Below, in pieces: positions 34,165-42,369 of a DNA stretch of 64,000 nt. The notes beneath the pieces are model-generated. The model was not told where the DNA came from. It saw only the letters and a program-made list of their open reading frames with translations, and made no database searches. The stretch is from NCBI GenBank assembly GCA_963698495.1, contig CAVORB010000027.1, positions 13,474 to 77,473 of the forward strand, read 5' to 3'. Position 1 is the first letter of the stretch; every line of letters begins with the position of its first letter. Source of the DNA: CAVORB01 sp963698495 (GTDB taxonomy: Bacteria > Pseudomonadota > Gammaproteobacteria > Chromatiales > Chromatiaceae). Position numbers and translations under genes: made by a program.

Positions 34165-36744
34165 CTACTGCGGCCCACTCTGCATGTGATGGATCGGACT
34201 GCCGTCCACCGCCGTCGCCTGCGTGTTCTCCAGTTTCTTGATGTCCTCCTCGGTGAGCTGCGGCCGGTCCACCTTGATGGTCAGCTTCTCGAGCTTGGCG
34301 GTCAGCGGGAACGGCGGCTTGTAGTCCGCATCGTTCACCCCGGTCAGGGTGTCGGAGCCGATGTCGAAGCTCTCGTCCCACTGCAGGATCATCGGCAGGG
34401 TGTGCGGCAGCTCGATGGTCTGCACCGCCTTGCCGTCCACCTTCAGGGTGCCGGTGCCGCCACGGCCCACGCCACTCATGTTGTTGAAGGCGAGGGTGCC
34501 GACGCCGAGGCCGTCGTACTTGAAGTCGAACTCGATGGTGTGCTTACCGGGAGTGAGCGCCTCTGGGCCCTCCCACTTGATGCGCTTCAGGTCGATGAGG
34601 TTCCACAGGAACACCGGCTTGCCCTCGAGCAGGTAGAAGCCGTAGCCGGCGAAGCGTCCGCCGGAGGTCAGGATCATGCCCTCGGCCCCGCCTTCCGGAA
34701 CCTCGATGTCCGCGGTGATGGTGTAGGAGCTGTTGAGCAGGAAGGGTGAGTCGCCCTGGGGCAGACCGACCATCGGGTGCGTATAGACGAATTCGGTACG
34801 CCCGGCGGTGATATTGGGGCGCGGGGCCACGATACGGCCGGCCACCGACGCGTCCAGCGGGAAGACCTGGTGCTTCTTCGCCTCGGCGACGAACTTCTCG
34901 CGCAGCTCGGCAACCTTTTCCGGATGCTGCGCGGCGATGTCGTTGGACTGGGTGAAGTCCTTGGTCAGGTCATAGAGCTGGAACACCTGGTTGTTCAGCG
35001 GGTCCGGGTTGGCGGCGCCGAAGGCCTGCCAGGGCGCACGGTTCACCTTGGTGCTCAGCAGCCAACCCTCGTCGTACAGCGCCCACTGTCCCATCATCTC
35101 GAAGTACTGGGTCTTGTGGCGCGACGGCGCCTTGGCGTTCTCTGCATCGAAGGTGTAGAGGAAGCTGGTTCCCTCGATCGGAGCCTGCGCGATGCCGTCG
35201 ACCATCTCCGGTGCCGGGATTCCGGCGGCCTCCAGGACGGTGGGCACCACGTCGATCACGTGGATGAACTGCTCGCGCAGCGCACCCTTGTCCTTGATGC
35301 GCGCGGGCCAGGAGACGACCATGTTCTGGTTGATGCCGCCGAGCCGGGAGGCGTTCTGCTTGAACCAGTCGAAGGGCGTGTCGAAGGCCCAGGACCAGCC
35401 GGCCGACATGTGGTTGTAGGTCTCCTCGGTGCCCCAGACGTCGTACCACTTCATCTGCGTCTCGACGGGCATCTCGTTGACGCCGTTGAAGAAGGCCACC
35501 TCGTTGGGGGTGCCGAGCGGGCCGCCCTCGGCGCTGGTGCCGTTGTCGCCGTTGATGTAGATGATCAGCGTGTTCTCCAGCCTGCCGAGTCCCTCGAAGG
35601 CGTCGATCACGCGACCGATCTCGTGGTCGTTGTAGGCGGCATAGGCGGCGAACACCTCCACCTGGCGGATGAAGAGCTTCTTCTCCTCGTCGGTGAGCTG
35701 ATCCCAGGGCTTCAGGACCTCGTTGGGCCACTCCGTCAGCTTGGAGTCCGCAGGGATCACACCGAGCTTTTTCTGGTTCTCGAAGATGCGCTCACGCAGC
35801 TCGTTGTAGCCGTCGTCGAACAGGTGCATGGCCTGGATCTTCTCGACCCACTCCTTGGTCGGATGGTGCGGCGCGTGGGTGGCACCGGGCGCGTATTTGA
35901 TGAAGATCGGCTTGCTCGGGTCCGTCTGATGCATCCGGTAGATGTAGTCGATGGCGTCATCCGCCATGCCGGTGATCAGGTTCCAGTCCGGTTTGCCGTC
36001 GAAGGGGTAGATCTGCGTCGTATTGCGGAACAGGTTCGGCTGCCACTGGTTGGCGTCACCGCCGACGAAGCCGTAGAAGTACTGGAACCCCATTCCCGTC
36101 GGCCACTGATCGAACGGGCCGACCTGGCTGGCGGCAAAGGCCGGTGTGTTGTGGTCCTTGCCGAACCAGGCGGTGTTGTAGCCGTTCTCTAGCAGGATGC
36201 GCCCGACGGTGGCCTTGTCCTCGGCGATGATGCTGTTGTAGCCCGGATAGCCCGTGGACTGCTCGGAGATCACGCCGAAGCCGGCCGAGTGATGATTGCG
36301 CCCGGTGATCAGCGCCGCACGCGTCGGCGAGCACAGCGCCGTGGAGAAGACCCGGTTGTAGCGCAGACCCTCGTTCGCGATGCGGTCCATGGTCGGCGTC
36401 GGGATCACGCCGCCGAAGGTGCTGGGCACGCCGAAGCCGGCGTCGTCGGTGATGATGAGCAGCACGTTTGGCGCCTGCTTGGGCGGCACGATCCGCGGCG
36501 CCCACCAGGGCGTCGACTGCAGGGCATCGTGCTTGATCACGCCGCCGAACTCGGGCTCGGGCGCGGGCAACTGCTTGCCGCTGATGGTGGTCGTGGCGCT
36601 GGGCGAGCCCAGGATGCCCGTGACCTGCGGAGCGTTGGCCGTTTCGGCCCCGGCACTCCCGGCGGATAGACATGCCATGAGCGCGAGCACGCCCGTGAGG
36701 CGTCGCCGCACAGGCGGTTGCGAGGACTGGAAGTCTTGGTGCAT
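34165..36744 (-). CDS. Arylsulfatase, secreted, formylglycine-type
   Basis: An 859-residue exported sulfatase that hydrolyses sulfate esters. A signal peptide ends near GSAGA (residue 33). The alkaline-phosphatase-like domain has metal ligands Asp100-Asp101 (ITDDAGFG) and the formylglycine motif CSPTR at Cys138-Arg142, within TALCSPTRAALITGRN. Further signatures are TAWFGKDHNTPAF and IIYINGDNGTSAEGG. A C-terminal jelly-roll-like domain (about residues 680-800; YTITADIEVPEGG) may bind carbohydrate or lipid. Activity needs a formylglycine-generating enzyme, which is not in this window. AGGAG lies ten bases before the start. It follows the patatin gene by 206 bp in module 3, where it may release sulfate for use together with the lipase. 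Confidence 0.94.
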   Translation of the reverse strand: MHQDFQSSQPPVRRRLTGVLALMACLSAGSAGAETANAPQVTGILGSPSATTTISGKQLPAPEPEFGGVIKHDALQSTPWWAPRIVPPKQAPNVLLIITDDAGFGVPSTFGGVIPTPTMDRIANEGLRYNRVFSTALCSPTRAALITGRNHHSAGFGVISEQSTGYPGYNSIIAEDKATVGRILLENGYNTAWFGKDHNTPAFAASQVGPFDQWPTGMGFQYFYGFVGGDANQWQPNLFRNTTQIYPFDGKPDWNLITGMADDAIDYIYRMHQTDPSKPIFIKYAPGATHAPHHPTKEWVEKIQAMHLFDDGYNELRERIFENQKKLGVIPADSKLTEWPNEVLKPWDQLTDEEKKLFIRQVEVFAAYAAYNDHEIGRVIDAFEGLGRLENTLIIYINGDNGTSAEGGPLGTPNEVAFFNGVNEMPVETQMKWYDVWGTEETYNHMSAGWSWAFDTPFDWFKQNASRLGGINQNMVVSWPARIKDKGALREQFIHVIDVVPTVLEAAGIPAPEMVDGIAQAPIEGTSFLYTFDAENAKAPSRHKTQYFEMMGQWALYDEGWLLSTKVNRAPWQAFGAANPDPLNNQVFQLYDLTKDFTQSNDIAAQHPEKVAELREKFVAEAKKHQVFPLDASVAGRIVAPRPNITAGRTEFVYTHPMVGLPQGDSPFLLNSSYTITADIEVPEGGAEGMILTSGGRFAGYGFYLLEGKPVFLWNLIDLKRIKWEGPEALTPGKHTIEFDFKYDGLGVGTLAFNNMSGVGRGGTGTLKVDGKAVQTIELPHTLPMILQWDESFDIGSDTLTGVNDADYKPPFPLTAKLEKLTIKVDRPQLTEEDIKKLENTQATAVDGSPIHHMQSGPQ

Positions 36745-36950
36745 CGTTTCTGCTCTCCTCTGTGTGATGGATGTTGTTGGTGGTTGCTCGCCAGAAAGCC
36801 CTGTCAGGGCGCGAGACCGCGCGACTCGGCGCACGATCAGGATCGACCGCTGCATCCCGCGAGCGTCGGGTCGGAACGTCCCCGACCCAGGGATCCGTCG
36901 ACGGATCACCGGCCCACCCGATCCAGGTGATCGAACAGCCTGAGCGTCCA

Positions 36951-38138
36951 TTAGCCGATCTGGTCGCTCTCTGGAGGGGCGTGGATCCAGGGATCCGGGC
37001 TGCGCCCGAGCCGGAGTCCAGCCTCGTAGACGCGGCGCATCTCCGCCGGATCGAATGCCAAGGGTTTCCCGCTGACGGATACCCCTTGGGGAATCGCCAC
37101 CAGGTTGAAGCCGTAGTCGTGGAGCCGCGCCCCGGCGTAAGCCAGCGCCAGGGTCGTGTGCATGCGGCCGGTCAGGGCAGCGCTGACCGCATGACCGGCG
37201 ATACCCGGCAAATGGTACGGAACCGCGGCTGGAGGCCGCCCGGCGCTGCCGTTCTCGATCACGTAGACCTCCCCGCGATGGCCCTTGACCTTGCCCTTCG
37301 CGCCACCGCCCCCGAGCAGCCCCATGATCAGCAGGTTCTCTCGCACCGCGGCGTCGGCGAACAGGTGGCCCGCGATCTCCACGGGTGGGAACAGGACCGG
37401 GGGCGAGGCCGCAGCGCGCAGGACCTTGCGGTACAGGTCCAACCCCTCTTCTCCCCCGCGCTTCGCGATCTCGCCCAGGGAGAAGACCCAGACCTGATTG
37501 TGGTCCAGGTTCGTCGCGGCGACGAACAGACGTCGCCCGAGGTCATGCCTTGCCGCCAAGCGCGCCAGGACCTCGGGGGTGATGGTGCGCGCGATCAGCC
37601 GTTCCATCGGGTCGGTTCGATGCAACGCCAGTCCGCCGAGCACACCGCCCAGATAGTCTGGACGATAGATGTCGCCGCGACTAATCCGAGTATATAGCTC
37701 GGAAAGCACCTTGTCGTCCGCCGGGGTCCCCAGGAAGGCGTGGGTGGCGAGCAGCGCCCCGGTGCTCACGCCGGTGACCAGATCCAGCTCGGGGCGCTGA
37801 TCGCTCTCGCGCCAGCCCGCAAGGAAGCCGGCGCCGAAGGCGCCATATTGGCCGCCGCCGGAAAGCTCCAGAATCTGCAGCGGGCGACCCAGCTGACGCT
37901 CCATGTATCCGACCAGGCCGTAGCGCGCGACACCCGGATCGACCCGGTCGGGTGCCAGGGGACGCGCTCCGGTCGTGAGAAAGGCCCCGACGGGTACCGC
38001 GGCAGAAAGCTCGCGCGGAGTGGATGCGCAAGCGCCGAGCATCAGGCCCGCCAAGGTCGCGCACAGCAGCGTGCAGAAACGAGGCGCACCAAGCTGACGC
38101 TTCTCCGTCGGCACCCTGCTCAGCTCGCGCGATGACAC
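36951..38138 (-). CDS. Patatin-like lipoprotein hydrolase
   Basis: A 395-residue protein with lipobox LMLGAC (Cys37) and a patatin domain from about residue 88: ILELSGGGQYGAFGAG (oxyanion loop), VTGVSTGAL with nucleophile Ser125, and FADAAVRENL, where the usual DG[GA] is DAA but the catalytic Asp is kept. It is expected to be an envelope-anchored acyl hydrolase. It starts with GTG, 16 bp after the DUF3313 stop, in an operon with that gene. It differs clearly from the patatin at 14550-15974 (shorter, different flanking motifs), so the two are not recent duplicates. Confidence 0.86.
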   Translation of the reverse strand: MSSRELSRVPTEKRQLGAPRFCTLLCATLAGLMLGACASTPRELSAAVPVGAFLTTGARPLAPDRVDPGVARYGLVGYMERQLGRPLQILELSGGGQYGAFGAGFLAGWRESDQRPELDLVTGVSTGALLATHAFLGTPADDKVLSELYTRISRGDIYRPDYLGGVLGGLALHRTDPMERLIARTITPEVLARLAARHDLGRRLFVAATNLDHNQVWVFSLGEIAKRGGEEGLDLYRKVLRAAASPPVLFPPVEIAGHLFADAAVRENLLIMGLLGGGGAKGKVKGHRGEVYVIENGSAGRPPAAVPYHLPGIAGHAVSAALTGRMHTTLALAYAGARLHDYGFNLVAIPQGVSVSGKPLAFDPAEMRRVYEAGLRLGRSPDPWIHAPPESDQIG

Positions 38139-38154
38139 TATGCCACCGCGGGTA

Positions 38155-38904
38155 TCAACGCCCGTGGACGCGGTCGAGCCATTGGCGCAGCTCTTGCGCC
38201 CAACCGTCGAATGCCTGCTGCGCGTAAGCCCAGGTGGAATAGGCCTTGAGGTAATCGCCGATTCCGGTCGTCACGGCCCCCGTGACGCCCTCGCTCGTGT
38301 CGACCACGTATTTGCGCCCGACCTCGGTGTCGGCATACTCGGCGACCACGCGGCCGGACTCCGCGTCGACGAGCTCCCCGGCGATTCCGGTTCGCCCGAG
38401 ATAGGGCGCCTGGCCCAGTTGCTCGCCGGATGCCGCGCCCGAGGCCAGATCGAGCACGGTGGCATAGGGGATGACGAGGGCCGCCACGCTGTACTCGGTC
38501 TTGGTCGGAACCAGGTCGGTGATCGCGATGCGCACCCGCAACACGCCCCGTCCTGGCTTGGAAACGATTCGATACGCGGGCGTCAAGGCCTTGACAATCG
38601 CCTCGTGCAATTGATCGGTCAGGGCCTTGAGCTCCGTGGGGTCCACCGTCTTGTGCGCGGCGTCATCGGCGAGGCGCACCTGGATGCGCTCGATCAGGAA
38701 ACTGTCATAGCGGGCGAGGTCGGCATCCGGGTCCACCCACACCAGGGCACCGCTCCCGCCGGGCTGGGGAGCAAGGCGCTCCGGATGACTCAGAAACTCT
38801 CGATACGCCGCCGAAGGGCCGCCCCCCTCCGCGGCGATCGCGGAGGGCAACATGCAGCTCGTAAGGGTCAGGATCGCGAACGCTTTAAACCACGCAGGAA
38901 CCAT
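38155..38904 (-). CDS. DUF3313 exported protein
   Basis: A 249-residue protein. A signal ends near SCMLPSAIAAEG; the Cys in LTSCM could be a lipobox cysteine. DUF3313 features: ALVWVDPDADLARYDSFLIERIQV near residue 50, VLRVRIAITDLVPTKTEYSVAALVIPYATVLDLASG, GIAGELVDAESGRVVAEYADTEVGRKYV and the C-terminal YSTWAYAQQAFDGWAQELRQWLD. Family function is unknown; members are often lipoproteins. AAGGAG lies five bases upstream of the start. It is the first gene of module 3, downstream of AraC regulator 3. Confidence 0.85.
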   Translation of the reverse strand: MVPAWFKAFAILTLTSCMLPSAIAAEGGGPSAAYREFLSHPERLAPQPGGSGALVWVDPDADLARYDSFLIERIQVRLADDAAHKTVDPTELKALTDQLHEAIVKALTPAYRIVSKPGRGVLRVRIAITDLVPTKTEYSVAALVIPYATVLDLASGAASGEQLGQAPYLGRTGIAGELVDAESGRVVAEYADTEVGRKYVVDTSEGVTGAVTTGIGDYLKAYSTWAYAQQAFDGWAQELRQWLDRVHGR

Positions 38905-39089
38905 TGGAACTCCTTGGGAAGATCGGCTGAGTGTTCGGGTGATTGGTTCTAAGTCCGAGGTCGTGATCGGCGCACATGTCCGGCAACCTGGAGCCAAGTC
39001 ACGAGCGGCTCTCGAAGCGGCGCCCTTCGGTCTGCAAACCGAGCGGACTCGCGACGCCCCGGAGTATGCGCTTTCCGCAAACCGGGGAC

Positions 39090-39105
39090 TTGGCATTTCG
39101 CGACA
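39090..39105 (+). promoter_or_regulatory. Candidate AraC-regulator binding site, copy 2
   Basis: TTGGCATTTCGCGACA, matching 14 of 16 positions of the module 1 site. It lies 81 bp past the stop of AraC regulator 3 and 186 bp upstream of the DUF3313 start, the same arrangement as in module 1. Confidence 0.45.
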
Positions 39106-39186
39106 ATCTCGCGCTTCTTCAGACGTCGAAACGGGGTCGCGTGGTGATGGGCGTAAGGCCGTGCCTTACCCTCCGGGACCCTGGGA

Positions 39187-40254
39187 TCAGGCGCCGTTGT
39201 TCGCCTCGCGCCAGGCAGACGGCGTGGTGCCCGACCAACGGCGGAAGGCGCGGTCGAAGGAGGCGGGATCCGAGTAGTCCAGCGCGGCGGCCACCTGCGC
39301 CACGGGGATGCGGGTGTCCCGCAGGAGTTGACGAGCAACCTCGTAGCGCGTCTCGTCGACCAGCGCCTTGAAGGTGGTGCCCTGAGCGCGCAGGCGGCGA
39401 TTCAGCGTGCGCCGGTGGATCGCGAACAGATCCGCCACCCGCTCAAGGCAGGTATCCCCCTGACAGGCGCCACCGATCAGCATGCGCCGCAGCACCCTTC
39501 TCAGCTGAGTGGCCAGATCACCGGCGCCCTTGGCCTCCAGCGCCTCGATCTCCCGCATCATCTCCTGATGCACCAGGGCATCGGCACCGCGCAGAGGGCG
39601 TTCGAGCCAGGAAGCGGGGAACAAGACTCCCGGGTACTCCTCACCAAAGAGCACGCGTGTGCGGAGGACACGCCGGTAGGGCTCGATGTCCCTCGGACGC
39701 GCGCGATGCAGGCGCGCCTCGCTGGGCTCCGCGCCGGAACCGGCCAGTGCCTTGACGGCGTTGCGGGTGATCGCAACCGCGAGGTCGTAGATCTGCTCGG
39801 TGCCGGGGACGTCGGGCTGACAGATCCTGTAGCCGACCATCGCCCGGTCGCCGCTCACCCACAGGGAGGGAACGGCGCCCTGATCGTGCAGATGCAGGTA
39901 CAGGATGGCATTGCGCAGGGCGCTGCCGACGTCCACGGCAGTTTGGGCGAGGCGCCCCACCACGCCGAGCACGTCCAAACCGAGGTTCTCCCCGAGCAGT
40001 ATCCCCAGATGCTCACAGCCGGTGCGCGCCGCGCACAGCGCGAGAAATCGTCCCGCGACCGCGAAGGGGACGATATTCTCCGGATCATCGAACAGGGCGA
40101 TGTCGAGGCCCGCCTCGGCGATCACCCGGTACGGGTCGACGCCCATCTCGGACAGCAGCGGAACTGCCCCAAGGAGCGGGGCGATCCGCACGGTGCCCTC
40201 CTCCACGATGGCGAGGCCGGCTGGAGCGCGGCTTCTCGCCGGAAAAGAAGTCAT
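39187..40254 (-). CDS. AraC-family transcriptional regulator 3
   Basis: A 355-residue regulator close to regulator 1. The effector domain starts VRIAPLLGAVPLLSEMGVDPYRVIAEAGLDIALFDDPENIVPFA and includes YLHLHDQGAVPSLWVSGDRAMV and CQPDVPGTEQIYDLAVAI. The HTH part has VADLFAIHRRTLNRRLRAQGTTFKALVDETRYEVARQLLRDTRIPVAQVAAALDYSDPASFDRAFRRWSGTTPSAWR. GGGAGG lies seven bases before the ATG. Nearly the same recognition region as in regulator 1 fits the shared candidate site. It precedes module 3 on the same strand and probably regulates it. An 8-bp-arm palindrome lies 24 bp upstream of its start. Confidence 0.93.
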   Translation of the reverse strand: MTSFPARSRAPAGLAIVEEGTVRIAPLLGAVPLLSEMGVDPYRVIAEAGLDIALFDDPENIVPFAVAGRFLALCAARTGCEHLGILLGENLGLDVLGVVGRLAQTAVDVGSALRNAILYLHLHDQGAVPSLWVSGDRAMVGYRICQPDVPGTEQIYDLAVAITRNAVKALAGSGAEPSEARLHRARPRDIEPYRRVLRTRVLFGEEYPGVLFPASWLERPLRGADALVHQEMMREIEALEAKGAGDLATQLRRVLRRMLIGGACQGDTCLERVADLFAIHRRTLNRRLRAQGTTFKALVDETRYEVARQLLRDTRIPVAQVAAALDYSDPASFDRAFRRWSGTTPSAWREANNGA

Positions 40255-40277
40255 GCAAGTCCCTCCCGAGGTTCCCG

Positions 40278-40297
40278 CTACCCAACTGATTGGGTAG
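40278..40297. promoter_or_regulatory. Perfect palindrome upstream of AraC regulator 3
   Basis: CTACCCAA / TTGGGTAG around a 4-base centre, 24 bp upstream of the start codon and overlapping the expected leader. It could be an operator for a dimeric repressor or an RNA hairpin in the leader. Nothing like it precedes regulators 1 or 2. Confidence 0.5.
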
Positions 40298-40373
40298 TCA
40301 GCGGATCATGTGCTGTCAAGGAGTCAGCAAGATACCGGCAAACAGCTCCGGCGCTCGACTATCCCGCCAGACC

Positions 40374-41327
40374 TCAGTCCGGGAAATGATCGAAGCCTGC
40401 CCTCGCGGACCGCCAGGCGCTACCGTCCGAAAGTCGGAAGTCGGCCCGAGCCCCGGGGATGACCCGCCCGATGACTCGCAGAGCGCAGCGGCAGGCATTT
40501 GCGATCCGTTCAAGCTCGCCCCGCCGGTCCGGCGGCAGCGTGAAGCAGAGCTCATAGTCATCGCCGGACGCCAGAGGCAGGTCCCAATCCCCGTCCTCGG
40601 CCACGAGCCGCGCCACCTCGGGGGACAGAGGCAGGGATTCGAGCTCGATCTCCGCACCTACCCCGCTCTGCTCGAGGACGTGTCCGAGATCCGCCGCGAG
40701 CCCGTCGGAGACGTCGATCGCGGCGGTCGCCAGCCCGCGCAGGGCAAGGCCCAAGGCGATGCGGGGCGAGGGCCGCTCGAGCCGGTCGCGCAGATAGTCC
40801 GACACCGTCCTGCCCATCTGCAGCCCGCGCAGGGCGAGGCCCGCGTCTCCCGGGGTGCCGCTGACGCAGACCAGGTCGCCCGGCCCGGCGCCGCCGCGGG
40901 TGATCGCTTGCCCAGCCGGGACGAAACCCTGCACCTGCACCGAGATGGTCAACGGGCCACGGGTCGTGTCGCCGCCGACGAGGGCGACGCCGGCGTTCAG
41001 CGCAAGGTCCGAGAAACCGCTGGCGAAACCGGAGATCCAATCCACATCGGCCCGCGGCAGGGTGAGCGCCAGGGTCGCCCAGGCGGGCTCCGCCCCCATG
41101 GAAGCCAGATCGCTCAGTCCCACCGCCAGGCACTTGTGGCCGAGGCCGGCGGGATCGCAATCACCGAGGAAATGGGCCCCCGCCACCAGGGTGTCGATGC
41201 TCACGGCGAGCTCCGACCCGGGCGGCACGCGCAGCAGCGCGCAGTCGTCGCCGACCCCTAGGGCGACGTCCTCGCGCGGCGATCCGGCGGCTGAGAAGAA
41301 ACGGCGGATCAGGTCGAATTCAGACAA
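40374..41327 (-). CDS. thiL: Thiamine-monophosphate kinase
   Basis: A 317-residue ATP-dependent kinase that converts thiamine monophosphate to thiamine diphosphate. Conserved blocks: MSEFDLIRRF, DVALGVGDDCALLRVPPG, LAVSIDTLVAGAHF, LAVGLSDLASMGAEPAWATLALTLP, NAGVALVGGDTTRGPLTISVQV and DVSDGLAADLGHVLEQSGVGAEIE. Acidic residues in GVGDDCA and GGDTTRG bind magnesium. It begins 11 bp after nusB and is the last gene of the riboflavin-nusB-thiL operon, the usual order in Gammaproteobacteria. Confidence 0.96.
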   Translation of the reverse strand: MSEFDLIRRFFSAAGSPREDVALGVGDDCALLRVPPGSELAVSIDTLVAGAHFLGDCDPAGLGHKCLAVGLSDLASMGAEPAWATLALTLPRADVDWISGFASGFSDLALNAGVALVGGDTTRGPLTISVQVQGFVPAGQAITRGGAGPGDLVCVSGTPGDAGLALRGLQMGRTVSDYLRDRLERPSPRIALGLALRGLATAAIDVSDGLAADLGHVLEQSGVGAEIELESLPLSPEVARLVAEDGDWDLPLASGDDYELCFTLPPDRRGELERIANACRCALRVIGRVIPGARADFRLSDGSAWRSARAGFDHFPD

Positions 41328-41338
41328 GGGCGCGGGAA

Positions 41339-41860
41339 TCAGGACCGGCCGGGCTTCGCGCCGGCGCCTTTGCCGCCCGCGAGCTCCGCCGCGCGCACCT
41401 CGCGCGCGAGCCGGTCCAGGACGCCGTTGACGTAGCGATGACCCTGCTCGGCGCCGAGCAGCTTGGCGAGATCAACCGCCTCGTTGATGACGGCCCGCGC
41501 CGGGACCTGGGGACAGTACAAGAGCTCGTAGGCACCGACGCGCAGGATCGCTCGCTCCACCGGATCGACGCGGGCGATGGGCCGGTCCAGGGCGGGGCGC
41601 AGGCGCTCGTCCAGCTCCTCCTGGTGCTTGGGAACGCCGTTCAGCAGCTCATCGAAGAACGCGCGGTCGTAGGCCGTCGCCAAGGCATCGGCGGCGATGC
41701 CCTCCTCCCCCACGTCCGCAAGGGACTCCGCAACCTCAGCGATCCAGGCGGGGTCCTCGAAGAAATGGCGGCCGATGTCCGCCGGGTCATGGCCGGTGAG
41801 CTGCCATTGGTAGATGGCCAGAACGGCGTAACGGCGAGCCTGGCTCCGGCGTCCGCGCAT
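41339..41860 (-). CDS. nusB: Transcription antitermination factor NusB
   Basis: A 173-residue all-helical RNA-binding protein that works with NusE in rRNA antitermination. MRGRRSQARRYAVLAIYQWQLTGHD is the standard N-terminus; ARVDPVERAILRVGAYELLYCPQVPARAVINEAVDLAKLLGAEQGHRYVNGVLDRLARE is the diagnostic C-terminal block. The tail ELAGGKGAGAKPGRS is a short extension. The ATG lies one base after the ribH stop, so it is tightly coupled to it. Confidence 0.97.
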   Translation of the reverse strand: MRGRRSQARRYAVLAIYQWQLTGHDPADIGRHFFEDPAWIAEVAESLADVGEEGIAADALATAYDRAFFDELLNGVPKHQEELDERLRPALDRPIARVDPVERAILRVGAYELLYCPQVPARAVINEAVDLAKLLGAEQGHRYVNGVLDRLAREVRAAELAGGKGAGAKPGRS

Positions 41861-41861
41861 G

Positions 41862-42332
41862 TCAGGCGAGCTGGCGCAGCAGGTCCACCATCTCGATGGC
41901 GGACATGGCGGCCTCGGCACCCTTGTTGCCGGCCTTGGTGCCCGCGCGCTCGATGGCCTGCTCGATGGTGTCCACCGTGAGCACGCCGAAGGCGACCGGG
42001 ATGCCGTGGCTGAGGCTGGTGTGAGCCATGCCCTTGACGCACTCCCCGGCCACGTACTCGAAATGGGGCGTGCCGCCGCGGATCACGGCGCCGATGGCGA
42101 TGATGGCGTCGTAGCCGCCTTTGGCGGCGATCCGCTCGATCGTGAGCGGCAGCTCCCAGGCGCCGGGCACGCGCACGACGGCGAGATCCCCATCCTCCGC
42201 GCCGTGCCGCTTGAGGGCGTCGATGGCCCCGGAGAGAAGGCTCTCCACCACGAAGCTGTTGAAGCGCGACACCACCAGGCAGAAGCGGGCGTTGTTGACG
42301 CGCAACGCGCCCTCGATGGTCTTGACGGTCAT
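41862..42332 (-). CDS. ribH: 6,7-dimethyl-8-ribityllumazine synthase
   Basis: A 156-residue enzyme that condenses the ribityl-uracil intermediate with dihydroxybutanone phosphate, the next-to-last riboflavin step. Signatures: ARFCLVVSRFNSFVVESLLSGAIDALKRHG, VRVPGAWELPLTIERIA, GAVIRGGTPHFEYVAGECVKG with the active-site His, and PVAFGVLTVDTIEQAIERAGTKAGNKGAEAA. GAGGAG lies upstream of the ATG at 42332. It sits between ribBA and nusB. Confidence 0.97.
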   Translation of the reverse strand: MTVKTIEGALRVNNARFCLVVSRFNSFVVESLLSGAIDALKRHGAEDGDLAVVRVPGAWELPLTIERIAAKGGYDAIIAIGAVIRGGTPHFEYVAGECVKGMAHTSLSHGIPVAFGVLTVDTIEQAIERAGTKAGNKGAEAAMSAIEMVDLLRQLA

Positions 42333-42369
42333 GTATGCGGGTCTCCTCTGATTGGTAAAGCGGCCTTGA

